Below, in pieces: positions 24,384 to 33,267 of a DNA stretch of 44,977 bases. Position 1 is the first letter of the stretch. Each line of letters begins with the position of its first letter. The notes under the pieces are model-generated. The model was not told where the DNA came from and searched no databases. It saw only the letters and a list, made by a program, of their open reading frames with translations. Origin of the DNA: Deltaproteobacteria bacterium (GTDB lineage: Bacteria > Lernaellota > Lernaellaia > JACKCT01); assembly GCA_020845895.1 (NCBI GenBank), contig JADLEX010000085.1, positions 1-44,977 on the forward strand. Direction: 5' to 3'. Both the position numbers and the translations under genes were made by a program.

Positions 24384-24958
24384 TTCGCGCCGAGCAGTTT
24401 CTCGATGTCGGCTTTGATCTCTTCGGGCTTGGCATTCGGCGCATAGCGCTTGACGGTCTTGCCGTCCTTGCCGATCAGGAATTTCGTGAAATTCCACTTG
24501 ATGCCCTCGGAGCCCAGAACGCCTTTTTGCGAATTCTTGAGATAGACGTAGAGCGGGTGCGTGCCGTCGCCGTTGACCTCGATTTTTGAAAACATCGGAA
24601 AGGTCACGCCGTAGTTGAGTTTGCAGAACGACGCGATCTGCTCGTCGCTGCCCGGCTCCTGCCCGCCGAACTGGTTGCAGGGAAAACCCAGCACCGCGAA
24701 TCCGCGCGCTTGCAATTCGTCGTGGAGTGTTTGCAGACCCTCGTATTGCGGCGTGAACCCGCACTCGCTCGCGGTGTTGACGATCAGCAGGACCTGGCCT
24801 TTGAAGTCCGCGAGGGACTGATCCGTTCCGTCGAGGCGCTTCGCGGAAAAATCGTATACCGTCATGATGGATTCCTTCGCACTTTCGTTGGAATGGGCAC
24901 GCGGACAGGCGAGGACGCAAATCAGAATCGCAATTGCGATCGCCGCGTTCGGTTTCAT
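24380..24958 (-). CDS. Glutathione/thioredoxin-type peroxidase, possibly exported
   Basis: 192 residues from ATG 24958. The peroxidase core is clear: NTASECGFTPQYEGLQ with peroxidatic Cys66, GFPCNQFGGQEPGSDEQI with Gln, KWNFTKFLIG with the Trp-Asn pair, and VTFPMFSKIEVNG. From 24958 the first 31 residues form a signal peptide (MKPNAAIAIAILICVLACPRA); a second ATG at 24865 has the better AAGGA site and would give a cytoplasmic 161-residue enzyme beginning MTVYDFSAKRLDG. Both products may be made. It reduces peroxides, probably with thioredoxin, because the single-Cys-less tetramer interface is absent in this size class. It converges on the methyltransferase. Confidence 0.88.
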   Translation of the reverse strand: MKPNAAIAIAILICVLACPRAHSNESAKESIMTVYDFSAKRLDGTDQSLADFKGQVLLIVNTASECGFTPQYEGLQTLHDELQARGFAVLGFPCNQFGGQEPGSDEQIASFCKLNYGVTFPMFSKIEVNGDGTHPLYVYLKNSQKGVLGSEGIKWNFTKFLIGKDGKTVKRYAPNAKPEEIKADIEKLLGAN

Positions 24959-25060
24959 GTTGACAGATTCCCTCAACCGCGCGACGCGCGCACGCACACG
25001 CGAAATACGTCTCGCGCAACCATAGACGGAAATCGTCGGTGGGGAAGTGACGCGGATCAG

Positions 25061-25081
25061 CCGCGGGCGCATAGCCCGCGG
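25061..25081. repeat. GC hairpin in the gap after the Cys-rich gene
   Basis: An 8-bp perfect stem (25061-25068 with 25074-25081) with a 5-nt loop, 44 bp 3' of the Cys-rich gene on the minus strand. No T tract; it may be a weak terminator or RNA-stabilising stem. The rest of 24959-25124 shows no gene. Confidence 0.4.
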
Positions 25082-25124
25082 CGTGAATCGCGACGGCGCG
25101 CGCCGATCGGTCGCCCGTGCCCGA

Positions 25125-26999
25125 TCAATCCGTCCCGTTATCTCCGCATCCGCAACAACCGCCGGTCACCTGACCCTCGGGCCAGCCGGCTTCGTCTTCC
25201 TTTTCGCCGGCGGGCGTCGGATCGTCGAGCGGCGTGTCGTCACCCGGCGGGATGCACTCGTCCGTCGGCTCGTCGCAGGTTTCGTCTTCATCGCAGGGAT
25301 TGCCGGAGTGCTGGCAATCGACCTTCGTCGGGTCGCAGAATTCGCCGCCGTTGCAGAACAGTCCGTCGTCGGAGCACGGGTCGCCCGTCTGCGTGCACTG
25401 GTCGGCGTCTTCGTCGCAGACCTCTTCGCCGTTGCACAGGTTGGCGTCGTCGGGGCAGGGGTTACCGGTGTGGCCGCACTCCTGCGTCTCTTCGATGCAC
25501 ACCAGCGTCTCTTCGCCGTCGCAGAACAGGCCATTGTCGACAGGGCAGGGGTTTCCGCTCGACACGCACTCGCGATCGATGCACTGCTCGTTGCCGTTGC
25601 ACCAGACGTCGTCCTCGCAGTCTTCATCGACGACGCACGTGCACCAGATGCGATAGGCCATCGAGCCCGAGCCGTCGTCCACCGGATCGCCCGTGTCGTC
25701 CTCGGCGCCGGTCATGACCACCGTGTTGGTGCCGTCCACCCAGTTCTCGCACGCGTCGGGGGCGGCCTCGAAGGTGATCGTGAACGTGTACGACTCCTCG
25801 AAGGCGAGGTCGTGGCCGATCGCCGGCACCAGGTCGTTCCACGTGATGACGCCATTCACGTCGTCCACGTTGTCGGGCGTGATGCTGGCCGACACGAACG
25901 TGAGCTGCGTGGGGTCGTATTCGTCGGAGAACGGAATGATGTGCAGCGGCCGACTGTTACGGTTTTCGACGTAAATCTCGAAGGTCACCTCTTCGCCGGT
26001 GTCGATGTCGCCGTCGGGGTGCGTCGTCGAGGTCTTCTGAATCGAACTGCCGAAGGCCAGCCACGTGGATTTGCAGTCCGTCGGGGACGCGCCGATATTT
26101 TCGGCGCGCGTGAGCTCCGTCAGGGTTTCCACGTCGTAAACGCGCAGCGTGCCGCCGCCGATGAAGGCCGAACCCACGGCGGCATACACGAGCCCGTCGA
26201 GCTGGTTGACCGCGATGCCGCGCACGTTGCCGCCGCCGAGGTTCACCGTCGAGGTCTGCCCCGACTCCGTATCCACCTTGACCAGAGACGGCGTGCTCGG
26301 CAGGCCGTGCTGGTTGACCGATCCGGTGAAGAGAACCGGGTAGTCGTTTTCGTTGATGTACACGCCCAGTCCGACTGCGGCGGTGACGGACTGGTAGGCA
26401 TTGCCGACTTCCAGGTGCGTGTCGAGGTCGTACCAGCGGATGGTGTTCGTCGCGTCGGTGACGAAGAGCAGGTCCTGTCCGTCGACGTCCTCGACGACTT
26501 CCAGATCGAAAGGTCCCGCGCCCGTGGGCAGCGTCCACTGGGTGATCGGCGCGAAGGTATCGGTGTCGAATTCGTAGATGGTGTTCACCATGCGGTCCAC
26601 CGTGTAGAGAATGCCGTTGCCCTCGTGCACGGAGAGGCCGCACAGGTCGCTCGTGCCCGCGAGCACGATCTGGCCGAGCGGCGTGGCGTCGGTGGCGTCG
26701 AAGACGTCGAGCACGTTGCTGAATTCGTAAGATACGAACATGCGCTCGTTGATCGGGTCCACGCCGAGGCCCACGGGGCCGCCGTCGCGGTCCACCGGGA
26801 ACCACGAGTGCGCGAGGTGGAGCGTGTCGTCGGTGATGTTGAACGCACGCAGCGGGAACGTGCCGAAGCCGCCGTTGATATTGCCGATCACGAAGACCGT
26901 TCGGGTCGGTTCCGAAAGCTGCGCCGACGCGGGCGAAATGGAAAGAAGCGTGAAGCCCGCAACCAGGGCGAGAAGGACAACAACGAGACGATGACGCAT
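25125..26999 (-). CDS. Secreted beta-propeller protein with Cys-rich repeat tail and GGCCGC end
   Basis: 624 residues from ATG 26999 with a G-rich site about 8 nt upstream; signal peptide MRHRLVVVLLALVAGFTLL. Residues 30 to about 330 form a propeller of YncE/NHL style (GVDPINERMFVSY, GNGILYTVDR, RGIAVNQLDGLVYAAV). Residues 345-455 resemble a DUF11-like beta domain (DIDTGEEVTFEIYVENRN). From about 465 to 600 come 4-5 Cys-rich repeats of the type DGLFCNGGEFCD...CQHSGNPCD, with regularly paired cysteines as in many deltaproteobacterial surface proteins. The C-terminus is VTGGCCGCGDNGTD. It should be disulfide-rich and located outside the cytoplasm. A role in adhesion or sensing is only inferred. 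Confidence 0.88.
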   Translation of the reverse strand: MRHRLVVVLLALVAGFTLLSISPASAQLSEPTRTVFVIGNINGGFGTFPLRAFNITDDTLHLAHSWFPVDRDGGPVGLGVDPINERMFVSYEFSNVLDVFDATDATPLGQIVLAGTSDLCGLSVHEGNGILYTVDRMVNTIYEFDTDTFAPITQWTLPTGAGPFDLEVVEDVDGQDLLFVTDATNTIRWYDLDTHLEVGNAYQSVTAAVGLGVYINENDYPVLFTGSVNQHGLPSTPSLVKVDTESGQTSTVNLGGGNVRGIAVNQLDGLVYAAVGSAFIGGGTLRVYDVETLTELTRAENIGASPTDCKSTWLAFGSSIQKTSTTHPDGDIDTGEEVTFEIYVENRNSRPLHIIPFSDEYDPTQLTFVSASITPDNVDDVNGVITWNDLVPAIGHDLAFEESYTFTITFEAAPDACENWVDGTNTVVMTGAEDDTGDPVDDGSGSMAYRIWCTCVVDEDCEDDVWCNGNEQCIDRECVSSGNPCPVDNGLFCDGEETLVCIEETQECGHTGNPCPDDANLCNGEEVCDEDADQCTQTGDPCSDDGLFCNGGEFCDPTKVDCQHSGNPCDEDETCDEPTDECIPPGDDTPLDDPTPAGEKEDEAGWPEGQVTGGCCGCGDNGTD

Positions 27000-27180
27000 G
27001 ATCTGGACCCCCGTCGGCTTCAGGCGGCCGATGGACGAATAACACGGTCGGGACGTAGTCACTCACAATCCCGGCGAAACGACTAACACAGGCTCCGTCC
27101 GGGCGCAACCGTAATCTCACGGAAATACTGGGGTATGTGCACAAAGTCGTTCAAATTCGACGGACCGGCAGGCCGGAGCG

Positions 27181-28875
27181 TCACTCGCCGAGCGAACGCA
27201 GCGCCACGAATGTCGGCATCAGAATCCGGATGGAAGCGACCTGAACGGCGCTGAGGATTCGCGCGGCAACGGAGCGGTTCGCGGCCGGGATCGGTACGGC
27301 GTTCGAGAGGGCGTCGTCGACTTGGATCGCGATCACGCCGGTTGCGCTGCGCAGGGCGAGGGATTGCCCGTCCGCGGAAAGCGTCGTTTGCCGGGGGCGC
27401 GGACCGGTGGCGACTCGCGCGACGATCTCACGTTTTTCGGGTCGCAAGACGACGATTTGGCCGCCGAAATGATCGGAGACGTAGAGAAGCCGCCTCGCCG
27501 CGTCGAAGGTCGCGTTGCGCGGCGTGCCGCCGACGAAGAGGCGATCGCGGATCTCGAGCGTGTCGAGATCGACCGCGACGACCTCGCCCGTATGAAAAGA
27601 CGCGAGGAAAAACCGTCGGCCATCGAGGTCGATATCGCCAAGGAATCCGAACGTGCCGGGCACGCGGACCTCGCGCGAAACGGTCATCGTTTCGGCGGAG
27701 CCGACCAGCAGCGCCGTCCCGGACGGGTCCACGCACACCGCCAGAAACCGGCCCGTCGGCCCGTCATACGCCACGTCGAAGATGCGTCGAAGCGGGCCGA
27801 GGCGTGTCGATTCGCGAACGTCACCCTCGTCGAGCCCGACCCGCGCGACCGATCGGCCATTGTCGCGACTGAGAACGAGACCCCCCGTACCAGCGTCGCG
27901 TACGAAATTGACGAGGCCCCCCGGGACGTCGATGGAACGCACGAGATCGAACGGGTCCTCGCGGATTTCGATCACGCGCCCCGGCGCACCGAGGAACCAG
28001 TGACCGGGTCGTGTGGGATTCGGGACCGCGTTGTCGCCCGTACGCTCGCCGAGGAGGATCGACTCGATCTCCGGCCTTCCCGACGCACCCTTCCGAAGGC
28101 GGCGCAGGCTCTTCTCAGGATCGTGCGGGCCGAGGATCGCGCCGCCGTCGACGGGAATCGCCATCATGACGTCGTCGCCAATGGCCCGGGCGATTCGGTC
28201 GGAATCGGAGAACGCCACGAGCACCCGCACCCCGGGTTGCGCCGCGACGCCGCTCGCCGCGCCGGGATCGACCCCCTGATGAAAAAGGTACGCGGCGGAG
28301 AACACGAGCGCCGTGAACGCGTGGAATCCCCACCAACACCCGCCGACGACGGCGAGAACGCGTGGCCGGAGAGACAAATGCACTATGAACGCGCCGTAGA
28401 TCGCTCCCGCCACAACCATTGCGGCGCCTGAGCCGAAGGATCGGCTCGCAACCGCCCACGTTGCGGCGGCGACCCACGCGAGATGCCACAAACCCGCCGC
28501 GCGAGGTCGCCCACAGAGCGAGAGAATCAGCGCGCCGACCGGCCACACGAGGGCGGCGAACACCCAGCCGCTGGCTTCGGCGACGAAGACGAAGAGCGGC
28601 AGAATGCAAATTGTCGCCAGCAACAGATACGGGGTCGCGGCGAGCCAGGCCCACCATTTTCGCCGAGTCGCCGGCACCAGGAGTCCGGACGCGAGCCCGA
28701 TGGATGCCGCACAAACGATCGGAAACAGCGGGAGGGGTCGCTCGGTGATCAGACGCGGCCAGTCGGGCGCGAACGGCGCTGCCGCGATGGCGACGAGCGT
28801 ACCCGACGCCAGCGCGCGGTCGAAGCGCGACATCGGCTTTCCGCCCGATGCGGACTCGGCGCCTTTCACGCCCAT
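27181..28875 (-). CDS. Membrane protein with C-terminal beta-propeller
   Basis: 564 residues. The first 215 or so residues hold about seven transmembrane segments (LPLFPIVCAASIGLASGLLV, WLAATPYLLLATICILPLFV, VFAALVWPVGALILSLCG, AGAIYGAFIVHLSL and others). Residues 230-540 form beta blades with repeated YncE-type patterns (GGLVLSRDNGRSVARV, GEVVAVDLDTLEIRDRLFVG, RLLYVSDHFGGQIVVLRP). A second in-frame ATG at 28833 (MSRFDRALASG) could be the real start. No enzyme motif is seen. The arrangement suggests an envelope protein whose propeller hangs in the periplasm; a surveillance or transport-linked role is speculation. It precedes the Cys-rich propeller gene on the same strand by 181 bp, so the two propellers could be functionally linked. 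Confidence 0.78.
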   Translation of the reverse strand: MGVKGAESASGGKPMSRFDRALASGTLVAIAAAPFAPDWPRLITERPLPLFPIVCAASIGLASGLLVPATRRKWWAWLAATPYLLLATICILPLFVFVAEASGWVFAALVWPVGALILSLCGRPRAAGLWHLAWVAAATWAVASRSFGSGAAMVVAGAIYGAFIVHLSLRPRVLAVVGGCWWGFHAFTALVFSAAYLFHQGVDPGAASGVAAQPGVRVLVAFSDSDRIARAIGDDVMMAIPVDGGAILGPHDPEKSLRRLRKGASGRPEIESILLGERTGDNAVPNPTRPGHWFLGAPGRVIEIREDPFDLVRSIDVPGGLVNFVRDAGTGGLVLSRDNGRSVARVGLDEGDVRESTRLGPLRRIFDVAYDGPTGRFLAVCVDPSGTALLVGSAETMTVSREVRVPGTFGFLGDIDLDGRRFFLASFHTGEVVAVDLDTLEIRDRLFVGGTPRNATFDAARRLLYVSDHFGGQIVVLRPEKREIVARVATGPRPRQTTLSADGQSLALRSATGVIAIQVDDALSNAVPIPAANRSVAARILSAVQVASIRILMPTFVALRSLGE

Positions 28876-28947
28876 GCGCGCACTTTCGGGATCATGATCG
28901 CGATGTTAGGGGGAATGCCGCGCGGCGACAACGACGGAGCGGGCGGT

Positions 28948-30402
28948 TCAGCAGGTCCGCGCGAGCGCCGGAGCGGGTTCCTTTTTTTCCGGGATCAGCA
29001 CGCCCGCGAGCAGGCCGAGGGCCAGGCGAAATCCGTCGAGCAGCGAGGTGCGCGTGAGGTTGTACCAGATGCGCCGGGGGCGCAGGTACATGCGGAAGAT
29101 CGACTTGCGCTGCAACGATTCCATCTCGCGCGGGCTGATGTCGCCGACGAACATCACCGACGAGCCGTAGCGTCGCATCTCGGCGAGCGCGTCGCGTTCC
29201 ACGCGAAGGTTGCTCGACCCCGACAGGGCGATGTCGCGCAGTCGTGTGCCCGGATACGGCTGGGCGATCGACAGGTAGGGCTGGTCGAGGTTCGGCAAAT
29301 CGCGCAGGAACGTGATCGTGCGGTCGATCGTGTCGCGCGTGTCGCCGGGGTTGCCGATCATCGCCGTGCCGCGCGTGTCCATCCCGGCCTTTTTCGCGAG
29401 GCTCAGGGCCTCGACGACGCGCGGCAGTTCGAGGCGCTTGTTGAGGCCCTTGAGCACATCCACGTCGCCGCTCTCGATGCCGAAGTTGATGCGCCGGCAT
29501 CCCGCGGCGGCCATGTGCGCGAGCAGCTCTTCGTCCACCGCGTCGGCGCGGGTGTCGGCCTCCCACGAAGCCGTCTCGGGCAGGCGCGAGGCGATCAACT
29601 GGTCGCACAGCGTGTGCACGCGTCGCTTGTTGAGCGTCATCACGTCGTCAACGAAAACGAAGTGACGTACGGGCCGCTCGCGGATGGAGCGGGTCATTTC
29701 TTCCGCGACGCGCTCGGCGCTGCGGAAACGCACGCTGCGCCCCGTGAGAAACTCGATCGAGCAGAACACGCACTGATACGGGCAACCGCGGCTGCTCATG
29801 ATCGTCTGCGTCGGCACCTTGGCCCGGCCCTTCACACTCCACAGATAGTTGCGAAAGTTGATGCCGGGATAGACGGGATCGGGGATCGATTCCAGATCCT
29901 TGACGATCGGAGGGTCCGATTCGCCGCCGTCTGTTTCACCGCGCACGAGCAACCCGGGGATTCCGAGAAGATCCCGTCCGTCGCGAAGTCGGTTCAGATA
30001 TTCTACGAAGTTCTCCTCGCCCTCGCCGATCATCACATCGTCGGCGTCGGGAACGTCGTCGAAACACTGATGGCGCACGAGCGTTGCGTGGGGGCCGCCG
30101 ACAATCACGCGGACTTTCGCCTCCCGGGCGAGGTGCGCGAGACGCGCGATCACAGGCACGAGCGGCGAGGTCACGGTCAGACCGACGACATCGGGACGAA
30201 ATTCGTGGAAGAGCGTTCGGATCGGCGCATCGCCGCGCGGCATGAATTCAAGGTCCTGGATCAGAACCTCGTGGCCGTGCGCGTTCGCGCAGGCGGTCAG
30301 CCACGCGAGATTGAGCGGCGGATTCAGGTTGAGCGACCGCGTGAGCGATCGGAACCGGCCATAGACCTCGCCCCAAGGGGGGGCGAGCAGGAGCACTCGC
30401 AT
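28948..30402 (-). CDS. B12-binding-domain radical SAM protein (class B), coupled to a glycosyltransferase
   Basis: 484 residues. The start ATG 30402 shares one base with the stop of the upstream glycosyltransferase gene (TGATG), with GGGAG about 6 nt upstream. The B12-binding domain (about 1-150) has LLLAPPWGEVYGR, VVGLTVTSPLV, VRVIVGGPHATLV and MIGEGEENFVEYLN. The radical SAM core has MSSRGCPYQCVFCS with cluster cysteines C207, C211 and C214, HFVFVDDVMTLNKRRV, GCRRINFGIESGDVDVL and TAMIGNPGDTRDTID. A C-terminal region of about 90 residues follows (SIAQPYPGTRLRD). The substrate may be a glycolipid or polyprenyl-linked sugar, given the coupled glycosyltransferase. Confidence 0.9.
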   Translation of the reverse strand: MRVLLLAPPWGEVYGRFRSLTRSLNLNPPLNLAWLTACANAHGHEVLIQDLEFMPRGDAPIRTLFHEFRPDVVGLTVTSPLVPVIARLAHLAREAKVRVIVGGPHATLVRHQCFDDVPDADDVMIGEGEENFVEYLNRLRDGRDLLGIPGLLVRGETDGGESDPPIVKDLESIPDPVYPGINFRNYLWSVKGRAKVPTQTIMSSRGCPYQCVFCSIEFLTGRSVRFRSAERVAEEMTRSIRERPVRHFVFVDDVMTLNKRRVHTLCDQLIASRLPETASWEADTRADAVDEELLAHMAAAGCRRINFGIESGDVDVLKGLNKRLELPRVVEALSLAKKAGMDTRGTAMIGNPGDTRDTIDRTITFLRDLPNLDQPYLSIAQPYPGTRLRDIALSGSSNLRVERDALAEMRRYGSSVMFVGDISPREMESLQRKSIFRMYLRPRRIWYNLTRTSLLDGFRLALGLLAGVLIPEKKEPAPALARTC

Positions 30403-31124
30403 CACGACTCCCCGATCCGGCCGCGCGACCGGGCCAGCATCAAAACGTACAGCCGAGCGTACTTCCAGCCCATGCGGAAGATCTTGAAGTGGCTGTCTCC
30501 ATGGTGACGATAGCTGTAAACGGTCGGGATTTCCGTAATGCGTGCCCCGATTCGCCGAGCCTTGATGGCGAGTTCCGGCGAAATTGCGAAATCGCGGCTG
30601 GTCAGCCCCGCGGCGAGCGGCAGCGTTCGAACCATGCCGCGAAACGCGTTGGTGATGTCGCGTGCGGGGATATCGAAGATCCGCCGCGTGACCCACGAAT
30701 AGGCGTTCGACAGCCGCGCCTTGACCTGCCCCAGTTTCCCATAGCTGCCGCCCGGCATTGCCCGCGAGGCGATGACGAGGTCGTAGCCCTCGATCAATTT
30801 GCGGTAGATCACGGGAATATCGGCAAGCCGGTCCGACAGATCCGCCATCATCCAAACGCACCGCTCGCCGCGCGCCTCGCGGGTGCCGTCCATCAGGGCC
30901 GCGCCCATGCCGCCGTTGTGCGCTCGTCGCACGATCCGCAACGCGGGGAAGCCCGGGACGGCGTCGGTCAGGATTTGCGGCGACTCGTCGGAGCTGCCGT
31001 CGTCCACGGCGACCACTTCGTACGCGAAGTCCCAACGGGCGCACTCCTCCCGCAGCCCGGCCAAGAGTCGGGGGAGGTTGGCCCGCTCGTTGTGAATGGG
31101 AATCACAACGGACAAGTCGATCAC
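30402..31124 (-). CDS. GT2-family glycosyltransferase (DPM1/dolichol-phosphate mannosyltransferase-like)
   Basis: 240 residues. Starts LSVVIPIHNERANLPRLL with the nucleotide-binding DDGSSDES at 41-48 and the acidic metal-binding motif MMADLSDRLAD (D95 to D98), as in DPM1-like enzymes; HNGGMGAALMDGTREARG follows the GT2 pattern. There is no C-terminal membrane anchor, so it is soluble or peripherally bound. It should transfer a sugar from a nucleotide donor to a lipid carrier or lipid. Its stop overlaps the radical SAM start, implying the two act on one pathway. Confidence 0.88.
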   Translation of the reverse strand: MIDLSVVIPIHNERANLPRLLAGLREECARWDFAYEVVAVDDGSSDESPQILTDAVPGFPALRIVRRAHNGGMGAALMDGTREARGERCVWMMADLSDRLADIPVIYRKLIEGYDLVIASRAMPGGSYGKLGQVKARLSNAYSWVTRRIFDIPARDITNAFRGMVRTLPLAAGLTSRDFAISPELAIKARRIGARITEIPTVYSYRHHGDSHFKIFRMGWKYARLYVLMLARSRGRIGES

Positions 31125-31312
31125 GGCGAAGCCCGATGGAAGGTCACGGGTCGATGGTAGGTGCGGCGGACGAGCCGCGTCAAGAACGCGGGCAGGTTCG
31201 GCGGTGTTCCGAGGTGCGGAAAACGACTCATGCTTTTGGTGCGGACCGCCGATGATTTCTTTCGGACGCCATGTCAGGCGAATGACGAATATTCCTGTTT
31301 GGGAGTGCTTTC

Positions 31313-31840
31313 ATGAAAATCGCATCCTTGGCGACGTTGCTCCTGGTCTGCTCCGGACTGCTCATCTTCGCGTCGTGCAGCGAGGAAAACTGCGATTGCG
31401 ACGACGATACGGCGGATGACGACGCGCCCGACGATGACGACGTCGACGCGGACGATGACGGCGACGACGACGCGGGCGCCGATGACGATTCGGCTGACGA
31501 CGACACGTTCGGAACGGGTCCCGGTGCCGAGGAGTGTCTCGACGCCCTGAAGCCGCCGTTCGACGAATGCAAGGTCGGCTGTGACGAACGCGAGGAGTTC
31601 TGCGACGATTTCCACTGCCTGATCGGCTGTTTCGTGGACCTGTTCGACGGCGCCGTGGATTGCTCCGAAATCTACCCGGAACTGGCGGAGCAGGCAGTCT
31701 ACTGGCAGTGCATGGCCGAATGCGATTCGGCGTTCGTCACGTGCCTGGAGCCGCTGGAAGACTGCGACCTCGACAAGGGATTCCTTTGCATGGACGTCAT
31801 GCAGACCTGTGAATCGGGGTGCTCCCAGGCGCCGCTCTGA
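31313..31840 (+). CDS. Asp-rich, Cys-rich lipoprotein of unknown function
   Basis: 175 residues; GGGAG about 7 nt upstream of ATG. MKIASLATLLLVCSGLLIFASC ends in a lipobox-like FASC. The next 40 residues are Asp triplets with A, G, P and V (CDCDDDTADDDAPDDDDV). The second half is helical and Cys-rich, with paired cysteines at regular spacing (DECKVGCDEREEFC, CLIGCFVDLF, CMAECDSAFVTCLEPLEDC), ending ESGCSQAPL. It is the same design as the lipoprotein at 5805. The domain is not recognisable; it may be a disulfide-stabilised helical hairpin. It runs alone, 146 bp before purD. Confidence 0.8.
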   Translation: MKIASLATLLLVCSGLLIFASCSEENCDCDDDTADDDAPDDDDVDADDDGDDDAGADDDSADDDTFGTGPGAEECLDALKPPFDECKVGCDEREEFCDDFHCLIGCFVDLFDGAVDCSEIYPELAEQAVYWQCMAECDSAFVTCLEPLEDCDLDKGFLCMDVMQTCESGCSQAPL

Positions 31841-31914
31841 GACCGGCGCGAAGCAACCTTGATCGCCGGCGCACCGCCCGATCCGTTTTCACCGCCCGGT
31901 GAGCGCCTTCGCCC

Positions 31915-31944
31915 TCGACACGCCGCGTCACGGTCGTTTATGAT
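31915..31944 (+). promoter_or_regulatory. Candidate promoter for purDE
   Basis: TCGACA (31915-31920, 5/6), an 18-bp spacer and TATGAT (31939-31944, 5/6). About 42 nt separate the -10 from the purD ATG at 31987. No PurR-type operator is clear. Confidence 0.55.
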
Positions 31945-31986
31945 GTAACCCTTCCGAATCGCCGCAGGTGTGGAGCGGGTCGCATC

Positions 31987-33267
31987 ATGAAAATCCTTGT
32001 CGTTGGTTCGGGCGGGCGCGAGCACGCCCTGTGCTGGAAGATCCTTCAGTCTCCCGAGGTCACGCAGCTCTTCTGCGTGCCGGGAAACGCCGGCACGGCG
32101 AAAATCGCCCAGAATGTGGCCATCGACGCCGATGACGTGCGCAAGCTCGTCGCCTTCGCCGAATACGAGGAGCTCGATCTCGTGGTCGTCGGCCCCGAAG
32201 CGCCGCTCGTGGCGGGGCTGGTCGACGAGTTGTCCGACCGCGACATCCCCGCGTTCGGACCCACCGCGGCGGCCGCGCGCATCGAGGGCAGCAAGGCCTT
32301 CACCAAGTCGCTGCTCGAACGTGCGAACGTGCCCACGGCGCGGGCAAGAAGCTTCGCCGACTACGATCTGGCCCTCGACTTCGCCGGGCGGCTCGGCTCG
32401 CCGGTGGTGCTCAAGGCCGACGGGCTCGCCGCGGGCACGGGCGTGCTCATCTGCGAAACGCATGCGGATGTCGAGGCCGGGCTTCGCGAAATCCTCGTGC
32501 AGCGCAAGTTCGGCGATGCGGGCCGGCGCGTGCTCGTCGAAGAGTTTCTGGACGGTGAAGAGGCGAGTTTTCTGGCACTCACCGACGGAAAAACCATCCT
32601 GCCGCTCGCCACGAGTCAGGATCACAAACGCGTGAACGACGGCGACCGGGGACCGAACACGGGCGGCATGGGGGCGTACTCCCCGGCGCCGGTGGTGGAC
32701 GACGCGGTGTTTGCCCACGTGGTGCGCGACATTCTGGAACCCACCGTGCGCGCGCTGGCCGAGGATGGCACGCCCTATCGCGGCGTGCTCTACGCCGGGC
32801 TCATGATCAAGGACGGCCGCGCGAAGGTGCTGGAGTACAACGCGCGACTCGGCGACCCCGAAACACAGCCGCTGCTCGCGCGCATGAAAAGCGATCTGGT
32901 CCCGCTGATGAAGGCGTGCGTGAACGGCACGTTGGCGGGGCACGCCATCGAGTGGGACCCCCGGCCGGCGGTGTGCGTGGTCATGACGGCGGGCGGCTAT
33001 CCCGGCGCTTACAAGAAGGGAAAAACGATCACGGGCCACGATGAGGACTTCGGTCCCGACACCGTGGTCTTTCACGCGGGAACCGATCTGCGCGAGGGGC
33101 GTGTCGTCACCAGCGGCGGCCGGGTACTCGGCGTCACGGCGCTCGGAGACGATATCGCGCGGGCGATCGAAAACGCCTACGCCGCGGCCGACCGCATCCG
33201 GTTCGAAGGCGCGCACTTCCGGCGCGACATCGGCGCGCGGGCCATTCGAAGGCTTACGGGGGAATGA
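31987..33267 (+). CDS. purD: Phosphoribosylamine-glycine ligase
   Basis: 426 residues. ATP-grasp enzyme that joins glycine to phosphoribosylamine, step two of de novo purine synthesis. Motifs: [18 protein letters not shown] at the N-terminus, [60 protein letters not shown] (ATP lid), [30 protein letters not shown] and [14 protein letters not shown], where many relatives have FGDPETQ. Length and order are typical. Start ATG 31987 follows a GGAGCGGG stretch. The downstream purE ATG overlaps its stop. Confidence 0.97.
   Translation: MKILVVGSGGREHALCWKILQSPEVTQLFCVPGNAGTAKIAQNVAIDADDVRKLVAFAEYEELDLVVVGPEAPLVAGLVDELSDRDIPAFGPTAAAARIEGSKAFTKSLLERANVPTARARSFADYDLALDFAGRLGSPVVLKADGLAAGTGVLICETHADVEAGLREILVQRKFGDAGRRVLVEEFLDGEEASFLALTDGKTILPLATSQDHKRVNDGDRGPNTGGMGAYSPAPVVDDAVFAHVVRDILEPTVRALAEDGTPYRGVLYAGLMIKDGRAKVLEYNARLGDPETQPLLARMKSDLVPLMKACVNGTLAGHAIEWDPRPAVCVVMTAGGYPGAYKKGKTITGHDEDFGPDTVVFHAGTDLREGRVVTSGGRVLGVTALGDDIARAIENAYAAADRIRFEGAHFRRDIGARAIRRLTGE

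Noticed and set aside
25047-27086. A 679-codon open frame on the plus strand
   Set aside because: Antisense of the Cys-rich propeller gene; His/Arg/Val-rich text without motif.
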